Part shown: piece after piece, positions 28,925-38,872 of the stretch
Layout of the letters: the number at the start of each line of letters is the position of its first letter
Numbering within the stretch: position 1 is the first letter of the stretch
NCBI GenBank assembly: GCA_006212045.1
Contig: PZPK01000014.1
Span: 1 to 64,000, forward strand
DNA length: 64,000 bases
Reading direction: 5' to 3'
DNA from: Oleiphilus sp.
GTDB lineage: Bacteria > Pseudomonadota > Gammaproteobacteria > Pseudomonadales > Oleiphilaceae
Made by a program: the position numbers and the translations under genes
Notes under the pieces: generated by a model
Seen by the model: only the letters and a program-made list of their open reading frames with translations
The model's database searches: none
What the model was told of the DNA's origin: nothing

Positions 28925-30316
28925 ATGATACCTGCTGCTGTTAACAAAATATTCGAACATTACCAAAGCCTTGAAGATGAAGGACTCGACGCCAATTGCC
29001 AGCCCAGTCTTGTAGCACGTGAGGGAGTGTCAGCCGGCCATATTGTCAAAATGGTTTTGATGAGCGACACGCTGGGCCGATTGCAAATACTGTTCCCGGC
29101 CGATTGCATGCTGGATGTTGATGCCCTGAACAAAGTACTGGGACGTGCACTGGTCGCGCTTCCGGGAGATGACCTCGACAGCATCAAGGCACGTCATAGC
29201 CTGACAGAACTGCCGGCCATTCCGGATATTACCGGATTGCCCGCGATCATCGACAAGCGCTTGCTGGAACTGGATGAATACTATGTTGAGTCCGGGGATG
29301 CGGGGCAATTGATCAGTCTGAGTAAAGACTTCTTTGAACTGTCCACCCGCAAAGCCAAACCTGAATCTTTCACGGTGCCTCTGAGCGACATTCCCTACAA
29401 TCAGAATGCCCCTGAAACAGATATCATCGAGATCAATCAGGCCATTGAGAAATTTACCACGCTCAGAATCAAGAAACGCCTGGAAGATACACTGGAAATT
29501 CCGCCTCTGCCGCAAAGCGCCCAGGATATCATCAAACTGCGCGCAAACCCTGAAGCGGATTCGGACGAACTGGCTACCATCGTGGAACGTGACCCTAGTC
29601 TTTCAGCCCAGGTCGTCAGCTGGGCGTCCAGCTCCTTCTATAACGCGCCCGGAAAAATCAGATCCGTGCATGATGCGATTATTCGCGTACTCGGGTTCGA
29701 TATGGTTATGAATCTGTCCATGGGACTATCGCTTGGCCGCACCCTGAATGTACCGAAAGAGCAGCCAGAGGGATATGCGCCTTACTGGCATCAAGCCATG
29801 TGGGCGGCCTTGGGTACCACCAGCCTGATCAGCAAAATGGAGCCTGCCTATCGCCCCAGTTTCGGGCTCGCGTATCTGTCAGGCTTGTTGCATAACTTCG
29901 GTTATCTGGTGCTGGCACATGTCTTTCCGCCGCACTTTTCTTTGATCTGCCGTTACATTGAAGCCAATCCGCACCTGGACTCCTCCGTGATCGAGCACTT
30001 TTTGCTGGGCATCACCAAGGAACAGATCGGCAGCCAATTGATGTCTGTCTGGAATATGCCGCCCGAGGTCATCACGGCACTCAGACATCAGAAAAACAGA
30101 ACCTACGAAGGCCCCCATGCAGAATTTGCAAATCTGCTCTGTCTGACCGAACAAATGCTGGCGCGCCACGGCATACTCAATTCTGCAACCGGACCACTGT
30201 CCGCTTCGCTGCTTGAAAAATTTCATCTTACCGAAGAAGATGCTGACGCAGCGATTCTGGCATTGCTGGAAAATAAAAATGAAGTCAGTGGTGTGGCCAA
30301 TATGATGGCACAGTAA
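28925..30316 (+). CDS. YbaK-like deacylase domain fused to an HDOD domain
   Basis: The 463-residue protein has an N-terminal aminoacyl-tRNA-deacylase-like (YbaK) domain (residues about 1-145: AREGVSAGHIVKMVLMSD, ILFPADCMLDVDALNKVLG, DITGLPAIIDKRLLE) and a C-terminal HDOD domain (about 205-410: LPPLPQ-like IPPLPQSAQDIIKL, IVERDPSLSAQVVSWASSSFYN, SVHDAIIRVLGFDMVMNL, GLLHNFGYLVLAH). HDOD domains are non-catalytic HD relatives with signalling roles. The start at 28925 is a choice; the frame is open from 28838. Its stop directly abuts that of convergent ksgA. Role unknown, possibly stress signalling. Confidence 0.82.
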   Translation: MIPAAVNKIFEHYQSLEDEGLDANCQPSLVAREGVSAGHIVKMVLMSDTLGRLQILFPADCMLDVDALNKVLGRALVALPGDDLDSIKARHSLTELPAIPDITGLPAIIDKRLLELDEYYVESGDAGQLISLSKDFFELSTRKAKPESFTVPLSDIPYNQNAPETDIIEINQAIEKFTTLRIKKRLEDTLEIPPLPQSAQDIIKLRANPEADSDELATIVERDPSLSAQVVSWASSSFYNAPGKIRSVHDAIIRVLGFDMVMNLSMGLSLGRTLNVPKEQPEGYAPYWHQAMWAALGTTSLISKMEPAYRPSFGLAYLSGLLHNFGYLVLAHVFPPHFSLICRYIEANPHLDSSVIEHFLLGITKEQIGSQLMSVWNMPPEVITALRHQKNRTYEGPHAEFANLLCLTEQMLARHGILNSATGPLSASLLEKFHLTEEDADAAILALLENKNEVSGVANMMAQ

Positions 30317-31135
30317 TCAATCGCTGTGATTGTAATTGCTCAAGCGCACAAAATCGGACAGGCTAAGATTTTCGGGCCGTAAACCCGCATCGATACCCAG
30401 AGCGTCCAGGGCCTCCAGAGGAATGACGCCCGCAAGCGCATTGCGCAGCGTTTTGCGCCGCTTGGTGAAAGCCTGTTTGACGATCCCCTGCAGGCGACTG
30501 ACTGACTCAGCCGGATACGGCAGTTCAGTGTAGGGGCTCAGACGCACGATTGCCGAATCCACTTTAGGGCTCGGTGAAAACGCCTCCGGCCCAACAACAA
30601 ACAAGGGCTGCACGCGACAATAATACTGGCACATAATACCAAGTCTTCCGTAGCTGGAATCTCCCGGCTGCGCCACCATTCTCTCAACCACTTCTTTCTG
30701 CAGCATAAAATGCATGTCTTTCAGACAATGAATGTTTTCCAGCAAGTGGAAAATAAGCGGCGTCGAAATATTATAGGGGAGGTTGCCAACCACACGCAGG
30801 GGGGCGTCTTCACTTGCCAGGGCATTGAAATCAAATTTCAATGCATCCGCTTCATGTATTTGGAACTCTGGATAGTTGAAGAATTTGGTTCTGAGTACTG
30901 GCACCAGATCACGATCCAGCTCGACCACATTCAGTCGGCCATCCAAGGCCTCAAGCAGGTGCTCCGTTAGGGCGCCAAGTCCGGGGCCAATCTCCACCAT
31001 ATTGTCAGCAGGGCGCGGATGAATGCCACTGATGATTTGCTCAATGACCGCTTCGTCATCCAGAAAGTTCTGCCCGAAACGCTTGCGCGCCTGGTGTCCC
31101 GGTTTCGATGCGGATTTCTTGCCATTATGCTTCAT
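30317..31135 (-). CDS. ksgA: 16S rRNA dimethyladenosine transferase
   Basis: The 272-residue enzyme dimethylates two adjacent adenosines near the 3' end of 16S rRNA during small-subunit maturation. Signatures: KRFGQNFLDDEAVIEQII, VEIGPGLGALTEHLLE (SAM binding), VVGNLPYNISTPLIFHLL (catalytic NLPY), ERMVAQPGDSSYGRLGI and PSPKVDSAIVRL. The start at 31135 places MKHNGKK first; the open frame to 31267 would add a non-family extension. It lies 10 bases after pdxA. Confidence 0.96.
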   Translation of the reverse strand: MKHNGKKSASKPGHQARKRFGQNFLDDEAVIEQIISGIHPRPADNMVEIGPGLGALTEHLLEALDGRLNVVELDRDLVPVLRTKFFNYPEFQIHEADALKFDFNALASEDAPLRVVGNLPYNISTPLIFHLLENIHCLKDMHFMLQKEVVERMVAQPGDSSYGRLGIMCQYYCRVQPLFVVGPEAFSPSPKVDSAIVRLSPYTELPYPAESVSRLQGIVKQAFTKRRKTLRNALAGVIPLEALDALGIDAGLRPENLSLSDFVRLSNYNHSD

Positions 31136-31145
31136 AAATAATGTC

Positions 31146-32162
31146 TCACGCCGACGACCTTGCGCCAGATTCTGCGGAGCGGGCCATGCTGGCCGCCTCC
31201 GAAATAGCGCACAAAAGGCTGCCGCAATCAGCTTTGCCTGTACCTGCAAGATCCAGAGCTGTGCCATGATCCACCGAGGTGCGGATAAAGGGCAAACCCA
31301 GTGTAATGTTCACGGCCTCGCCAAAGCCCTGAAACTTCAAAACGGGTAGCCCCTGATCATGGTACATGGCCAGAACAGCATCGGCAGACTCCAGATATTT
31401 GGGTGTAAACAGGGTATCGGCAGGCAAGGGGCCTTGCACATCCGCACCACGTTCACGAAATTCTTCCAGCACCGGGGTAATGACATCGATTTCTTCGGTC
31501 CCCATGTGACCATTTTCACCCGCATGAGGGTTCAGTCCGGCCACCAGAAGACGCGGCCGGCTGCAGGAAAAATACTTTTCGAGATCGTCCATCAGAATTG
31601 TCAGCACCTGCCTGAGCAGTGCCGGTGTAATCTCGTCCGGAACATCCCTGAGAGGTAAATGCGTGGTTGCCAATGCGACCCTGAGACCAGGACTGGCCAG
31701 CATCATAACCACCCGCTCCAATTCGCAGCGGTGTTGCAGATATTCAGTATGCCCGCTAAACGCAATCCCCGCATCGTTGATAATGCCTTTATGCACGGGC
31801 CCGGTGACCATGGCACTGTAACGACTGGCCAGCACGCCATCAATGGCCTCGTCCAGGCAGTTCAGAACATACGCTGCATTCTGTGGGTTCAATTCACCCG
31901 GGCGCGCGGGAACCTCCAGCGCAACATCCTTCACCCAAAGCGTACCAGCCTCTGCGGTTTCAATCGGCTCGCCTTTCCAATGCCTGATTTCCAGACAATG
32001 ATTCAAAAGCCTGGCCCGCTCGGCGATCAACTGGGCATTACCAACCACAACCAAGGGAACATCGACCCCCTGACTTGCCATCCTTACCACCAGATCAGGA
32101 CCGATGCCTGCGGGTTCTCCACTGGTCACCGCTAACGGTGCCGTGCCAGATGCACTGTTCAT
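31146..32162 (-). CDS. pdxA: 4-hydroxythreonine-4-phosphate dehydrogenase
   Basis: The 338-residue metal-dependent enzyme acts in the DXP-dependent pyridoxal phosphate pathway. Signatures: [39 protein letters not shown] (metal His), [70 protein letters not shown]. The start overlaps the surA stop (ATGA), so the two are coupled. Confidence 0.97.
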   Translation of the reverse strand: MNSASGTAPLAVTSGEPAGIGPDLVVRMASQGVDVPLVVVGNAQLIAERARLLNHCLEIRHWKGEPIETAEAGTLWVKDVALEVPARPGELNPQNAAYVLNCLDEAIDGVLASRYSAMVTGPVHKGIINDAGIAFSGHTEYLQHRCELERVVMMLASPGLRVALATTHLPLRDVPDEITPALLRQVLTILMDDLEKYFSCSRPRLLVAGLNPHAGENGHMGTEEIDVITPVLEEFRERGADVQGPLPADTLFTPKYLESADAVLAMYHDQGLPVLKFQGFGEAVNITLGLPFIRTSVDHGTALDLAGTGKADCGSLLCAISEAASMARSAESGARSSA

Positions 32163-33475
32163 TCGTTTTCCAGCGCTTCAAAGCGCTCGTCTTTGACAGA
32201 AATAAACGCCTCGCCTTTGATTTCCTGAAGCCAGCTCACCAGCTCTTCTTCATATTTGCGTCGATGAATCACCTGTCGCGCCTGGTTCGCCTGCAACAAC
32301 GCGCCGACGTCCTGTTTCCGCGTCTCCGTCACCTGCAGGATGTGCCAGCCAAAAGATGACTTGAATGGCTGGCTAATCGTTCCCAAAGTACTTTCAAGCA
32401 TGACTTGCTCGAACTCAGGCACCATTTGCCCCTCGCTGACCCAATTAAGATCGCCACCATCAATTGCTGACACAGGGTCATCCGAGTTGGAGCGAGCCAG
32501 TGTCGCAAAGTCCTCACCGTCAACCAGGCGCTCATACAGTTTTTCGCTGATCGCTCTGGCTTCTTCATCCGTGCGAATTTCACTGGGCGAAATCAATATG
32601 TGACGGACCCGGTACTGATCAATGATTCTTTCTTCTCCGCCACGCTTGTCGAGCGGCGAAATGATATGGAAACCACTTCCCGATTGCAGTATGCCGGAGG
32701 GTTCCCCCACCTTCAGTGATGGCAACACACCCGCGGCAATGGAAGGCAGCTCATTCTCTTTACGCCAACCGATCACGCCACCCTCCAGCGCTTGCCGTCC
32801 ATCCGATTCAGCCACCGCAATTTGGCGAAAATCTGCACCATTCTGCAATTTTTCCAGTATTTGCCCGGCCCGCTGACGCGCCGATTCCAGCTCTGACTCT
32901 GTGGCAGATTCCTGAACTGCTATCAGAATATGCCCTATCAGGTATTCGACCCCGCTTTGTGAGCGCCCTTCTTTTGAGGCAAGAAAGGTCTCAATCTCCT
33001 GCTCGGTGACTCTAACGCGCCGGTCCACAGAACTTTGCTGTATACGCGTCACGATCATTTCCCGCCGAATCTGCTCACGGGCACTGGCATAGGTTTCACC
33101 TTCCATAGCCAACTGCGCTTCAAACTCCTCTAGCGTCATGTTGTTGCTACGGGCGATGTTATTAATGGTCTGATTCAACTGGTCGTCGCTGATACGAATA
33201 CCCGCTCGCTCGGCACGCTGCAACTGGATGCTCTCCAGAATCAGCTGATTGAGCACACGCATTTCCAGAACCGACCTGGCAGGAGCAGGCGTACCCTGAC
33301 GCTGCAGGCGGTTTGCGATTGCCTTAACGCGGCGGTCAAGTTCGGACTGCATCACAATGTCATCATCGACAATCGCAACAATGCGATCCAGCAATACCTC
33401 TTTTGCGGCATGGGAAACACCACCAGCCAGCAACAACACGCACATGCCCAGCATGCACAACAACTTCTTCAACAC
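32159..33475 (-). CDS. surA: Periplasmic chaperone / peptidyl-prolyl isomerase SurA
   Basis: The 438-residue periplasmic chaperone helps fold outer-membrane proteins, including LptD. It has a signal peptide (ending VSHAAKEV), the N-terminal chaperone domain ([22 protein letters not shown]), two parvulin domains (beginning [12 protein letters not shown] and [13 protein letters not shown]) and a C-terminal helix ([18 protein letters not shown]). The start is GTG at 33475, supported by GGAG seven bases upstream. It lies 90 bases after lptD. Confidence 0.96.
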   Translation of the reverse strand: MLKKLLCMLGMCVLLLAGGVSHAAKEVLLDRIVAIVDDDIVMQSELDRRVKAIANRLQRQGTPAPARSVLEMRVLNQLILESIQLQRAERAGIRISDDQLNQTINNIARSNNMTLEEFEAQLAMEGETYASAREQIRREMIVTRIQQSSVDRRVRVTEQEIETFLASKEGRSQSGVEYLIGHILIAVQESATESELESARQRAGQILEKLQNGADFRQIAVAESDGRQALEGGVIGWRKENELPSIAAGVLPSLKVGEPSGILQSGSGFHIISPLDKRGGEERIIDQYRVRHILISPSEIRTDEEARAISEKLYERLVDGEDFATLARSNSDDPVSAIDGGDLNWVSEGQMVPEFEQVMLESTLGTISQPFKSSFGWHILQVTETRKQDVGALLQANQARQVIHRRKYEEELVSWLQEIKGEAFISVKDERFEALENE

Positions 33476-33565
33476 CAGTATTCTCCAGATTTAATGGCCA
33501 AGGCCTAAAGTAAGGCGGATCTGCGCTCACCTCTTTGATAGCAGTATGCACTGCATTGATGGGCG

Positions 33566-35929
33566 CTACCGGAAATACGCTTCCCGTGATTTATAACCGG
33601 GAATTTGCGCATCAAGGCTGTCCAGTTCGGCACCGGTTCCACCCAGTCCAACGAGCTGCACGCGGAACAGGATACCGCTATCAATATCGGAATCCTCCGT
33701 AAGATATTGCTGAGTCAGAATCTGTACGCGCCAGCAACAGCTATTGTACTCCAATCCCGCCAGGGAACCGATACTTCGTTCTGCGTTCAGGTCGTAACGC
33801 CAGCGCGCCAGCAATCCGAAGCGCTCGTTCACCGGCAGAATAAACGAGGCGTCGGTTTGTTCCAGCTCTGCTTCCCGATAGCGGTGCATCAGATTCAATA
33901 CCGGCCCGCCCTTTTCACCCCGGTACGCCAGCTTGGTAATACTTTCTCGGGTGCCATTTTCACGCGCATCCCAAGTGCCTGCATAGCCAAGCGTTAAGGT
34001 GCTATTGGGACGGTAGGTCGCTTCGGTGATAATAAACGAATCCTTCCGGGAAGACGCGCCCAACAGAGCGCCGGAACTATCACTGGCACTGTCCTGCAGT
34101 TCTTCCGATGTCCTCTCAACCCCTACCTTTCGGTTGGCATAATGAAACACTTGTCCGACGCTGAACACAAACCGGTCAATACCGCTGGCCCAATCGGTCC
34201 AGCGGCTGGTCAGACCAAGCGTTGCCCGGTTACTGTCTGCGACCCGGTCGCCACCACTAAAACGATTTGGATGATACAAGCGCTGAAAACTGAAACTGGG
34301 CAAAGAAGCATCAAAGTTGGGAATACCGCTTTGATCTTCGTATGGGCTGTATACGTAGTACAGCCTTGGCTCAAGCGAATGCAGATAGGTCTGACCAAAG
34401 CGTTCTACGCGACGGTCAAGAAACAGACCGGTATCAAGCTCGTACACGGGAACGGTTCGGGAGATATGGTTGTCCTGCGGCGGATAGGCCGTCAGAGCAT
34501 AATCAGTGTGATCCAGAGTCACGCTCGGTTTCACAAAGGCCCAGCTGCTGGACCAGGGCAGGGAGAGCTTGGTGATATGGCGCAAGCGTGAACCATAGGC
34601 CTGGTCTTCAGACGACAATCGCTCGGAATCACGGTAGAAATAGGCATACTGCGAGCGCCAATCGAGTTCCAGATTGTCATAGTAAAAAAAGGCCTGGTAA
34701 TTGATCTCCGGCAAGCGTTGAAAGGCCTCTTCATTAGCCGGCAAGGTCTGATCCAGATTCTTGTATTGCTGCGCAACAACTTCCAGCTGCCAGCTTTGCT
34801 GCACATAGTTGAAACTGGCTCGACGGTCGAGATAGTCTTTGCTTTCGATGCGCAGGCCCTGATTCAGATCATCCAGATAATCACTGTCACTGATTTCAGC
34901 AAAATCAATACGACCATATAGCGGTTGGTCCCAGTAAGAAAAGTCGTAGTCCTGCTCAAAACTCAGGCCCCAGCGCTCACCGTCCTCATGTACATGGCCG
35001 GTCAGTCGCTCTTCGCCCAGAAAACTTTCATCGCGTCTCAAATACCCAAGGCCCAATTCTGTATTGCTGAAACGGCTCAAATGCCGCAATTCCAGCTCTG
35101 AATGCAGGCCTCTCCCTCCGATAAAAGACGGCGTGTACGTAGCATCGAAAGCAGGTGCAATATTGAAATAGTAGGGGGTTGAAACAAACATCCCTTCACC
35201 CGTATTTGACGAGCCAAACTCGGGATAAAGGAAGCCGGATTTGCGTCGATTATCGATCGGAAAACGGAAATAGGGGATATACAAAACCGGCACATCGGCC
35301 ACTTCAAAACGGGAGTGGTAAGCCTCTCCGTAACCTCGCTCCTGCCCCAGAATCACTTCCGAAGCACGTATCGACCAGGAATTATCTCCCGGTGCGCAGG
35401 TGGTGAAAGCACTTTGTTCCAACACCACCAGATCCTGGTCGGCCTGCCGGATGGTTTCCGCTTCGCCACGCAGACGCGTCTTGGCATTAATAAACGAGGC
35501 CTGCTCTACATAGGCTTCGTTTTCAGACATATTCACGGAAGCGTTTTTCCCCCGTATCTGCAATGCCGGGGAGTCGATGCGGATATCACCAAGCATTTCA
35601 GCCTGCCCATTATTCTGGTCCAATAGCGCCTGCTCACTCCGCACACTGAATCCTGGCTGTCTGATCCATACATCTCCGTCCAGTTTCAGAACACCACTTT
35701 CGGACAATTCTGCCCGGTCTGCTTCGATTTCAATTTCCTGAGACTTTTCGCTAATGCCTTCTCCGGCCAGATAAAAATCATCCGCATCGGTATTTCGAGC
35801 CTCAACACCGGTATAGCAGGAGGCTGGCATGCGCGAAAAAGGGACGGTGTCATCCGCTTGTTCCGCAACGCTCACGGAAGCCAGAAACATCAACAAAAAT
35901 AACACGTGATTCTTGGGCTGGATATGCAT
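33566..35929 (-). CDS. lptD: LPS-assembly outer-membrane protein LptD
   Basis: The 787-residue protein inserts lipopolysaccharide into the outer leaflet together with LptE. It has a signal peptide (LFLLMFLASVSVA), a periplasmic OstA/LptA-like jellyroll (residues about 40-160: EIEIEADRAELSESGVLKLDGDVWIRQ) and a large beta-barrel. The start at 35929 gives a normal signal peptide; the frame is open 12 codons earlier. A Cys pair (SCCWR near the C-terminus) and early cysteines (SCYTG, TTCAPG) could form the inter-domain disulfides known for this protein. It heads the lptD-surA-pdxA-ksgA operon and is divergent from amgK. Confidence 0.95.
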   Translation of the reverse strand: MHIQPKNHVLFLLMFLASVSVAEQADDTVPFSRMPASCYTGVEARNTDADDFYLAGEGISEKSQEIEIEADRAELSESGVLKLDGDVWIRQPGFSVRSEQALLDQNNGQAEMLGDIRIDSPALQIRGKNASVNMSENEAYVEQASFINAKTRLRGEAETIRQADQDLVVLEQSAFTTCAPGDNSWSIRASEVILGQERGYGEAYHSRFEVADVPVLYIPYFRFPIDNRRKSGFLYPEFGSSNTGEGMFVSTPYYFNIAPAFDATYTPSFIGGRGLHSELELRHLSRFSNTELGLGYLRRDESFLGEERLTGHVHEDGERWGLSFEQDYDFSYWDQPLYGRIDFAEISDSDYLDDLNQGLRIESKDYLDRRASFNYVQQSWQLEVVAQQYKNLDQTLPANEEAFQRLPEINYQAFFYYDNLELDWRSQYAYFYRDSERLSSEDQAYGSRLRHITKLSLPWSSSWAFVKPSVTLDHTDYALTAYPPQDNHISRTVPVYELDTGLFLDRRVERFGQTYLHSLEPRLYYVYSPYEDQSGIPNFDASLPSFSFQRLYHPNRFSGGDRVADSNRATLGLTSRWTDWASGIDRFVFSVGQVFHYANRKVGVERTSEELQDSASDSSGALLGASSRKDSFIITEATYRPNSTLTLGYAGTWDARENGTRESITKLAYRGEKGGPVLNLMHRYREAELEQTDASFILPVNERFGLLARWRYDLNAERSIGSLAGLEYNSCCWRVQILTQQYLTEDSDIDSGILFRVQLVGLGGTGAELDSLDAQIPGYKSREAYFR

Positions 35930-36097
35930 GAATAGCTTTAGAGTAATGCCGTATTGAATGGACATGAACTAACCAGAGATTCCCTGTATAGCTGCGCGGT
36001 CATGATAAACGCAGCTCTCTTTGATGTCATTTAACTTTTTGATTAGGATGGCTTCTCTCATCAGACCTGATCTCAAGCGGAGCTCACACTCACATCT

Positions 36098-37117
36098 ATG
36101 GACGCCAGACAAGAAACCCTTACTCAGTGGTGTGCTGCACACTTTTCGAAACCTGAAGTTACGCTGCGCATGGTTTCAGGAGATGCCAGTTTTCGCAGAT
36201 ACTTCAGATGCTCCGTGAATGGCCGCCACTACATCGTAATGGATGCGCCCCCGGACAAAGAGGACTCCGAAAGCTTTGTACAGATTGCAACACACTGGCA
36301 TGAAGCCGGCATTCATGTCCCGACGCTGATTGCCATCGATTTAAACCAGGGCTTTTTGTTGCTGGAAGATTTTGGTGATCATCTCCTGCTGAACGCACTG
36401 AATCCAGACCAACCGGACACCGAAGCGGGTAACACTTACTACGGGCAGGCGATTCAGGAATTGCTGGAAATCCAGCAATCCGGCCAGCGCAATGTACATC
36501 TGCCGGACTATGACACAGCGCTGCTGCAACGGGAGATGGACCTGTTCCGTGACTGGCTTCTGGAAAAGAAACTGGGGTTGATTCTGACGCCCTCCGACCA
36601 TGACATGCTCACACATTGTGAACAGCTACTGATTCGAAACGCTCTGGAGCAGCCGACAGTGCCGGTACACAGGGACTACCATTCCAGAAACCTGATGATT
36701 ACCGAAACTTGCGCACTTGGCGTACTCGATTTTCAGGATGCCGTGCTCGGACCGATCAGCTACGATTTGGTGTCCCTGTTACGCGACTGCTACATTGTTT
36801 GGCCAGACAGTGACGTTGAACGCTGGTGCCGGCAGTATCATCAGGACGCCATAAAAAGGGGCTTGCTGAACACAAGTTTCGAGCAGTTTTACGAGTGGTT
36901 CGATTTGATGGGATTGCAGCGTCACCTGAAAGCTGCCGGCATCTTTGCCCGTCTGTCCCTGCGGGACGGCAAACATGCCTATCTGGAAGATATTCCTCGC
37001 ACACTCGACTACCTGTGCAGAATCGCAAAGCGGCGCACTAGCACCCGAACATTGGGCAACTGGATTGAAACTCGCGTCATGCCCGTCATTTCCGAACACT
37101 TAAGTACCGGCACATGA
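36098..37117 (+). CDS. amgK: Anomeric N-acetylmuramate/N-acetylglucosamine kinase
   Basis: The 339-residue aminoglycoside-phosphotransferase-fold kinase phosphorylates MurNAc at C1 in the peptidoglycan-recycling shortcut. It shows MVSGDASFRRYFR, YIVMDAPPDKED, LLLEDFGDHLLL, PVHRDYHSRNLMI (catalytic HRDxHxxN) and GVLDFQDAVLGPISYDLVSLLRDC (DFQD metal motif). It overlaps murU by four bases (ATGA). The pathway yields UDP-MurNAc without de novo synthesis; in pseudomonads it also gives intrinsic fosfomycin tolerance. This is known of the family, not tested here. Confidence 0.93.
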   Translation: MDARQETLTQWCAAHFSKPEVTLRMVSGDASFRRYFRCSVNGRHYIVMDAPPDKEDSESFVQIATHWHEAGIHVPTLIAIDLNQGFLLLEDFGDHLLLNALNPDQPDTEAGNTYYGQAIQELLEIQQSGQRNVHLPDYDTALLQREMDLFRDWLLEKKLGLILTPSDHDMLTHCEQLLIRNALEQPTVPVHRDYHSRNLMITETCALGVLDFQDAVLGPISYDLVSLLRDCYIVWPDSDVERWCRQYHQDAIKRGLLNTSFEQFYEWFDLMGLQRHLKAAGIFARLSLRDGKHAYLEDIPRTLDYLCRIAKRRTSTRTLGNWIETRVMPVISEHLSTGT

Positions 37118-37833
37118 AAGCGATGATTCTGGCCGCGGGGCTTGGCAAGCGCATGCGCCCACTGACCGACAACATGCCCAAACCGCTTCTGAAAGCAGGC
37201 GGAAAGGCCCTGATTGACTACCATCTGGAAGCGCTTCAGAAAGCGGGCATTCAAGAGCTTGTCATCAACACGCACTGGTGCGCAGACAAGCTCGAGCAAA
37301 CCCTGGGTTCCGGCTCACGCTGGCAACTGAAAATACACTATAGCCGCGAAACCAAATTGCTGGAAACCGCAGGCGGCATCGTGCAAGCGCTGCCCCGGCT
37401 TGGCCAGCAAGCCGACGACCTTTTTTTGCTCATCAACGGGGATATTTTCTGCGACCTCTCCATCAGCGACTGGCTGGCACGTAATCAGGCATTTGAAGCG
37501 ACTCAAAATGCCTGTCTGGCAATGGTGAAGAACCCGGATCATCATCCGGCAGGGGACTTCGCACTCGATGGCGACCGGGGATGGCTGCGCCTGAAAGAAC
37601 ACAGTGGGCTTCCAAGCTACACTTACGCAGGCATCGCTCTTTTCCGGCTGCGTTTATTTGATGCGCTGCGCTGCCGGACTGGAGAGGCGCTGCCATTGGC
37701 ACCGCTGTTACGCCAAGCGATCGCCAACAAGGAAGTAAAAGGGGAGTTGCTGACAAACACAACCTGGATGGACGTCGGAACGCCTGAAAGGCTGGCCACC
37801 TTATCTCAAGAGCTGATGAAATTTTCCCGATAG
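37114..37833 (+). CDS. murU: N-acetylmuramate-1-phosphate uridylyltransferase
   Basis: The 239-residue sugar nucleotidyltransferase converts MurNAc-1-phosphate to UDP-MurNAc. The N-terminal signature MKAMILAAGLGKRMRPLTDN plus PKPLLKAGGKALIDYHLE is the nucleotide-binding loop; LLINGDIFCDL holds the metal Asp, and TWMDVGTPERL is the C-terminal Asp motif. Its start overlaps amgK. An intrinsic terminator follows at 37912. Confidence 0.93.
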   Translation: MKAMILAAGLGKRMRPLTDNMPKPLLKAGGKALIDYHLEALQKAGIQELVINTHWCADKLEQTLGSGSRWQLKIHYSRETKLLETAGGIVQALPRLGQQADDLFLLINGDIFCDLSISDWLARNQAFEATQNACLAMVKNPDHHPAGDFALDGDRGWLRLKEHSGLPSYTYAGIALFRLRLFDALRCRTGEALPLAPLLRQAIANKEVKGELLTNTTWMDVGTPERLATLSQELMKFSR

Positions 37834-37911
37834 CGAAACGGATCTCAAAAGCGACAACCGCCACAACAAAGAGGCAAACCTTTTCCGCCTGCACCAAGTT
37901 CAAGTTCCCTC

Positions 37912-37935
37912 AAAGCCCTTCATTGAGGGCTTTTA
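37912..37935 (+). terminator. Intrinsic terminator after murU
   Basis: AAAGCCCT, a 6-base loop and AGGGCTTTT form an 8-bp stem followed by a short T run, 79 bases after the murU stop. Confidence 0.8.
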
Positions 37936-38038
37936 TACCGAAAAACCCGCCACGGCCCAATTTTTGCTCAATGTTAGTTCAAAGACCCATGTGTCGCTGT
38001 TTTTGCCATCCGTAACTCCATACGAGCGAGTGAACCAT

Positions 38039-38860
38039 ATGAAGCTTTATCATTCTGCAGGCATTATTTTTGCGCTGACTTTCCTGGCGCTTGCAATCGG
38101 CCTCTCGGCCGACAACCCAGGTGCATTTATCAACATACCGGGCTTGCTGATCGTGGTAGGCGGCACATTCACGGCCATCCTTGTCAGTTTCCCGATCAAA
38201 GATGCGCTCAGGGCCTTCAGGCAGGCGCGCGTGCTGACAGAATCCACTCAACTGGAAGTCAACAAAGACATCAATACCCTGGTTGCATTCAGCAAACTCT
38301 GGTTTCGCCATCAGTACAAGCAAATCGATAGCGAGCTGGAACAGCTCAATAACAGCTTTATGCAGAAAGGTCTGCAAATGGTGAGAGACCGACAATCCCA
38401 TGAAGATGTCATGGCCATGCTGAACTGGAAAATATCCCAATATCGATCCTCCGAAACGGCGGTGATCAATATTTTCAGGTCGATGGCGACCTTCGCTCCG
38501 GCATTCGGTATGGTCGGCTCACTGGTCGGACTGGTCAATATGCTGCAAGGCATGGAAGGTGGCGAAATTTCCTCGGTCACCAGCGACATGGCGATCGCCC
38601 TGATTACCACTTTTTACGGCTTGCTGATGTCGAATCTGATATTCAAGCCCATCGCCACCAAGCTGGAGCAACGCCGCAACGCAAAAACCGTGCAGTTAAG
38701 CATGATTGCAGAAGGAATTGCATTGATTCAGCAGCAACGCACCCCATCCGTGATTCAGGACACACTGAACTCCTTCATTCAGGGACAGCAGTATCAGCAA
38801 GAGAACCCCATGCCAGAAAACAAAAGCCTGATGAACAAACTTGGCCTGAAACCGGTATAG
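38039..38860 (+). CDS. MotA/PomA-like proton or sodium channel subunit
   Basis: The 273-residue inner-membrane protein has the MotA layout: helices 1-2 near the N-terminus (HSAGIIFALTFLALAIGLS and INIPGLLIVVGGTFTAILVSF), a long cytoplasmic loop (residues 60-160) and helices 3-4 (MATFAPAFGMVGSLVGLVNM, MAIALITTFYGLLMSNLIF). The PAFGMVGSLVGLV motif is the MotA/PomA/ExbB signature. The start at 38039 is used; the frame is open from 37964. The next gene encodes the MotB-type partner. No flagellar genes are nearby, so it may drive flagellar rotation from a remote locus or power another envelope process. Confidence 0.85.
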   Translation: MKLYHSAGIIFALTFLALAIGLSADNPGAFINIPGLLIVVGGTFTAILVSFPIKDALRAFRQARVLTESTQLEVNKDINTLVAFSKLWFRHQYKQIDSELEQLNNSFMQKGLQMVRDRQSHEDVMAMLNWKISQYRSSETAVINIFRSMATFAPAFGMVGSLVGLVNMLQGMEGGEISSVTSDMAIALITTFYGLLMSNLIFKPIATKLEQRRNAKTVQLSMIAEGIALIQQQRTPSVIQDTLNSFIQGQQYQQENPMPENKSLMNKLGLKPV

Positions 38861-38872
38861 GATACTGCCGCC

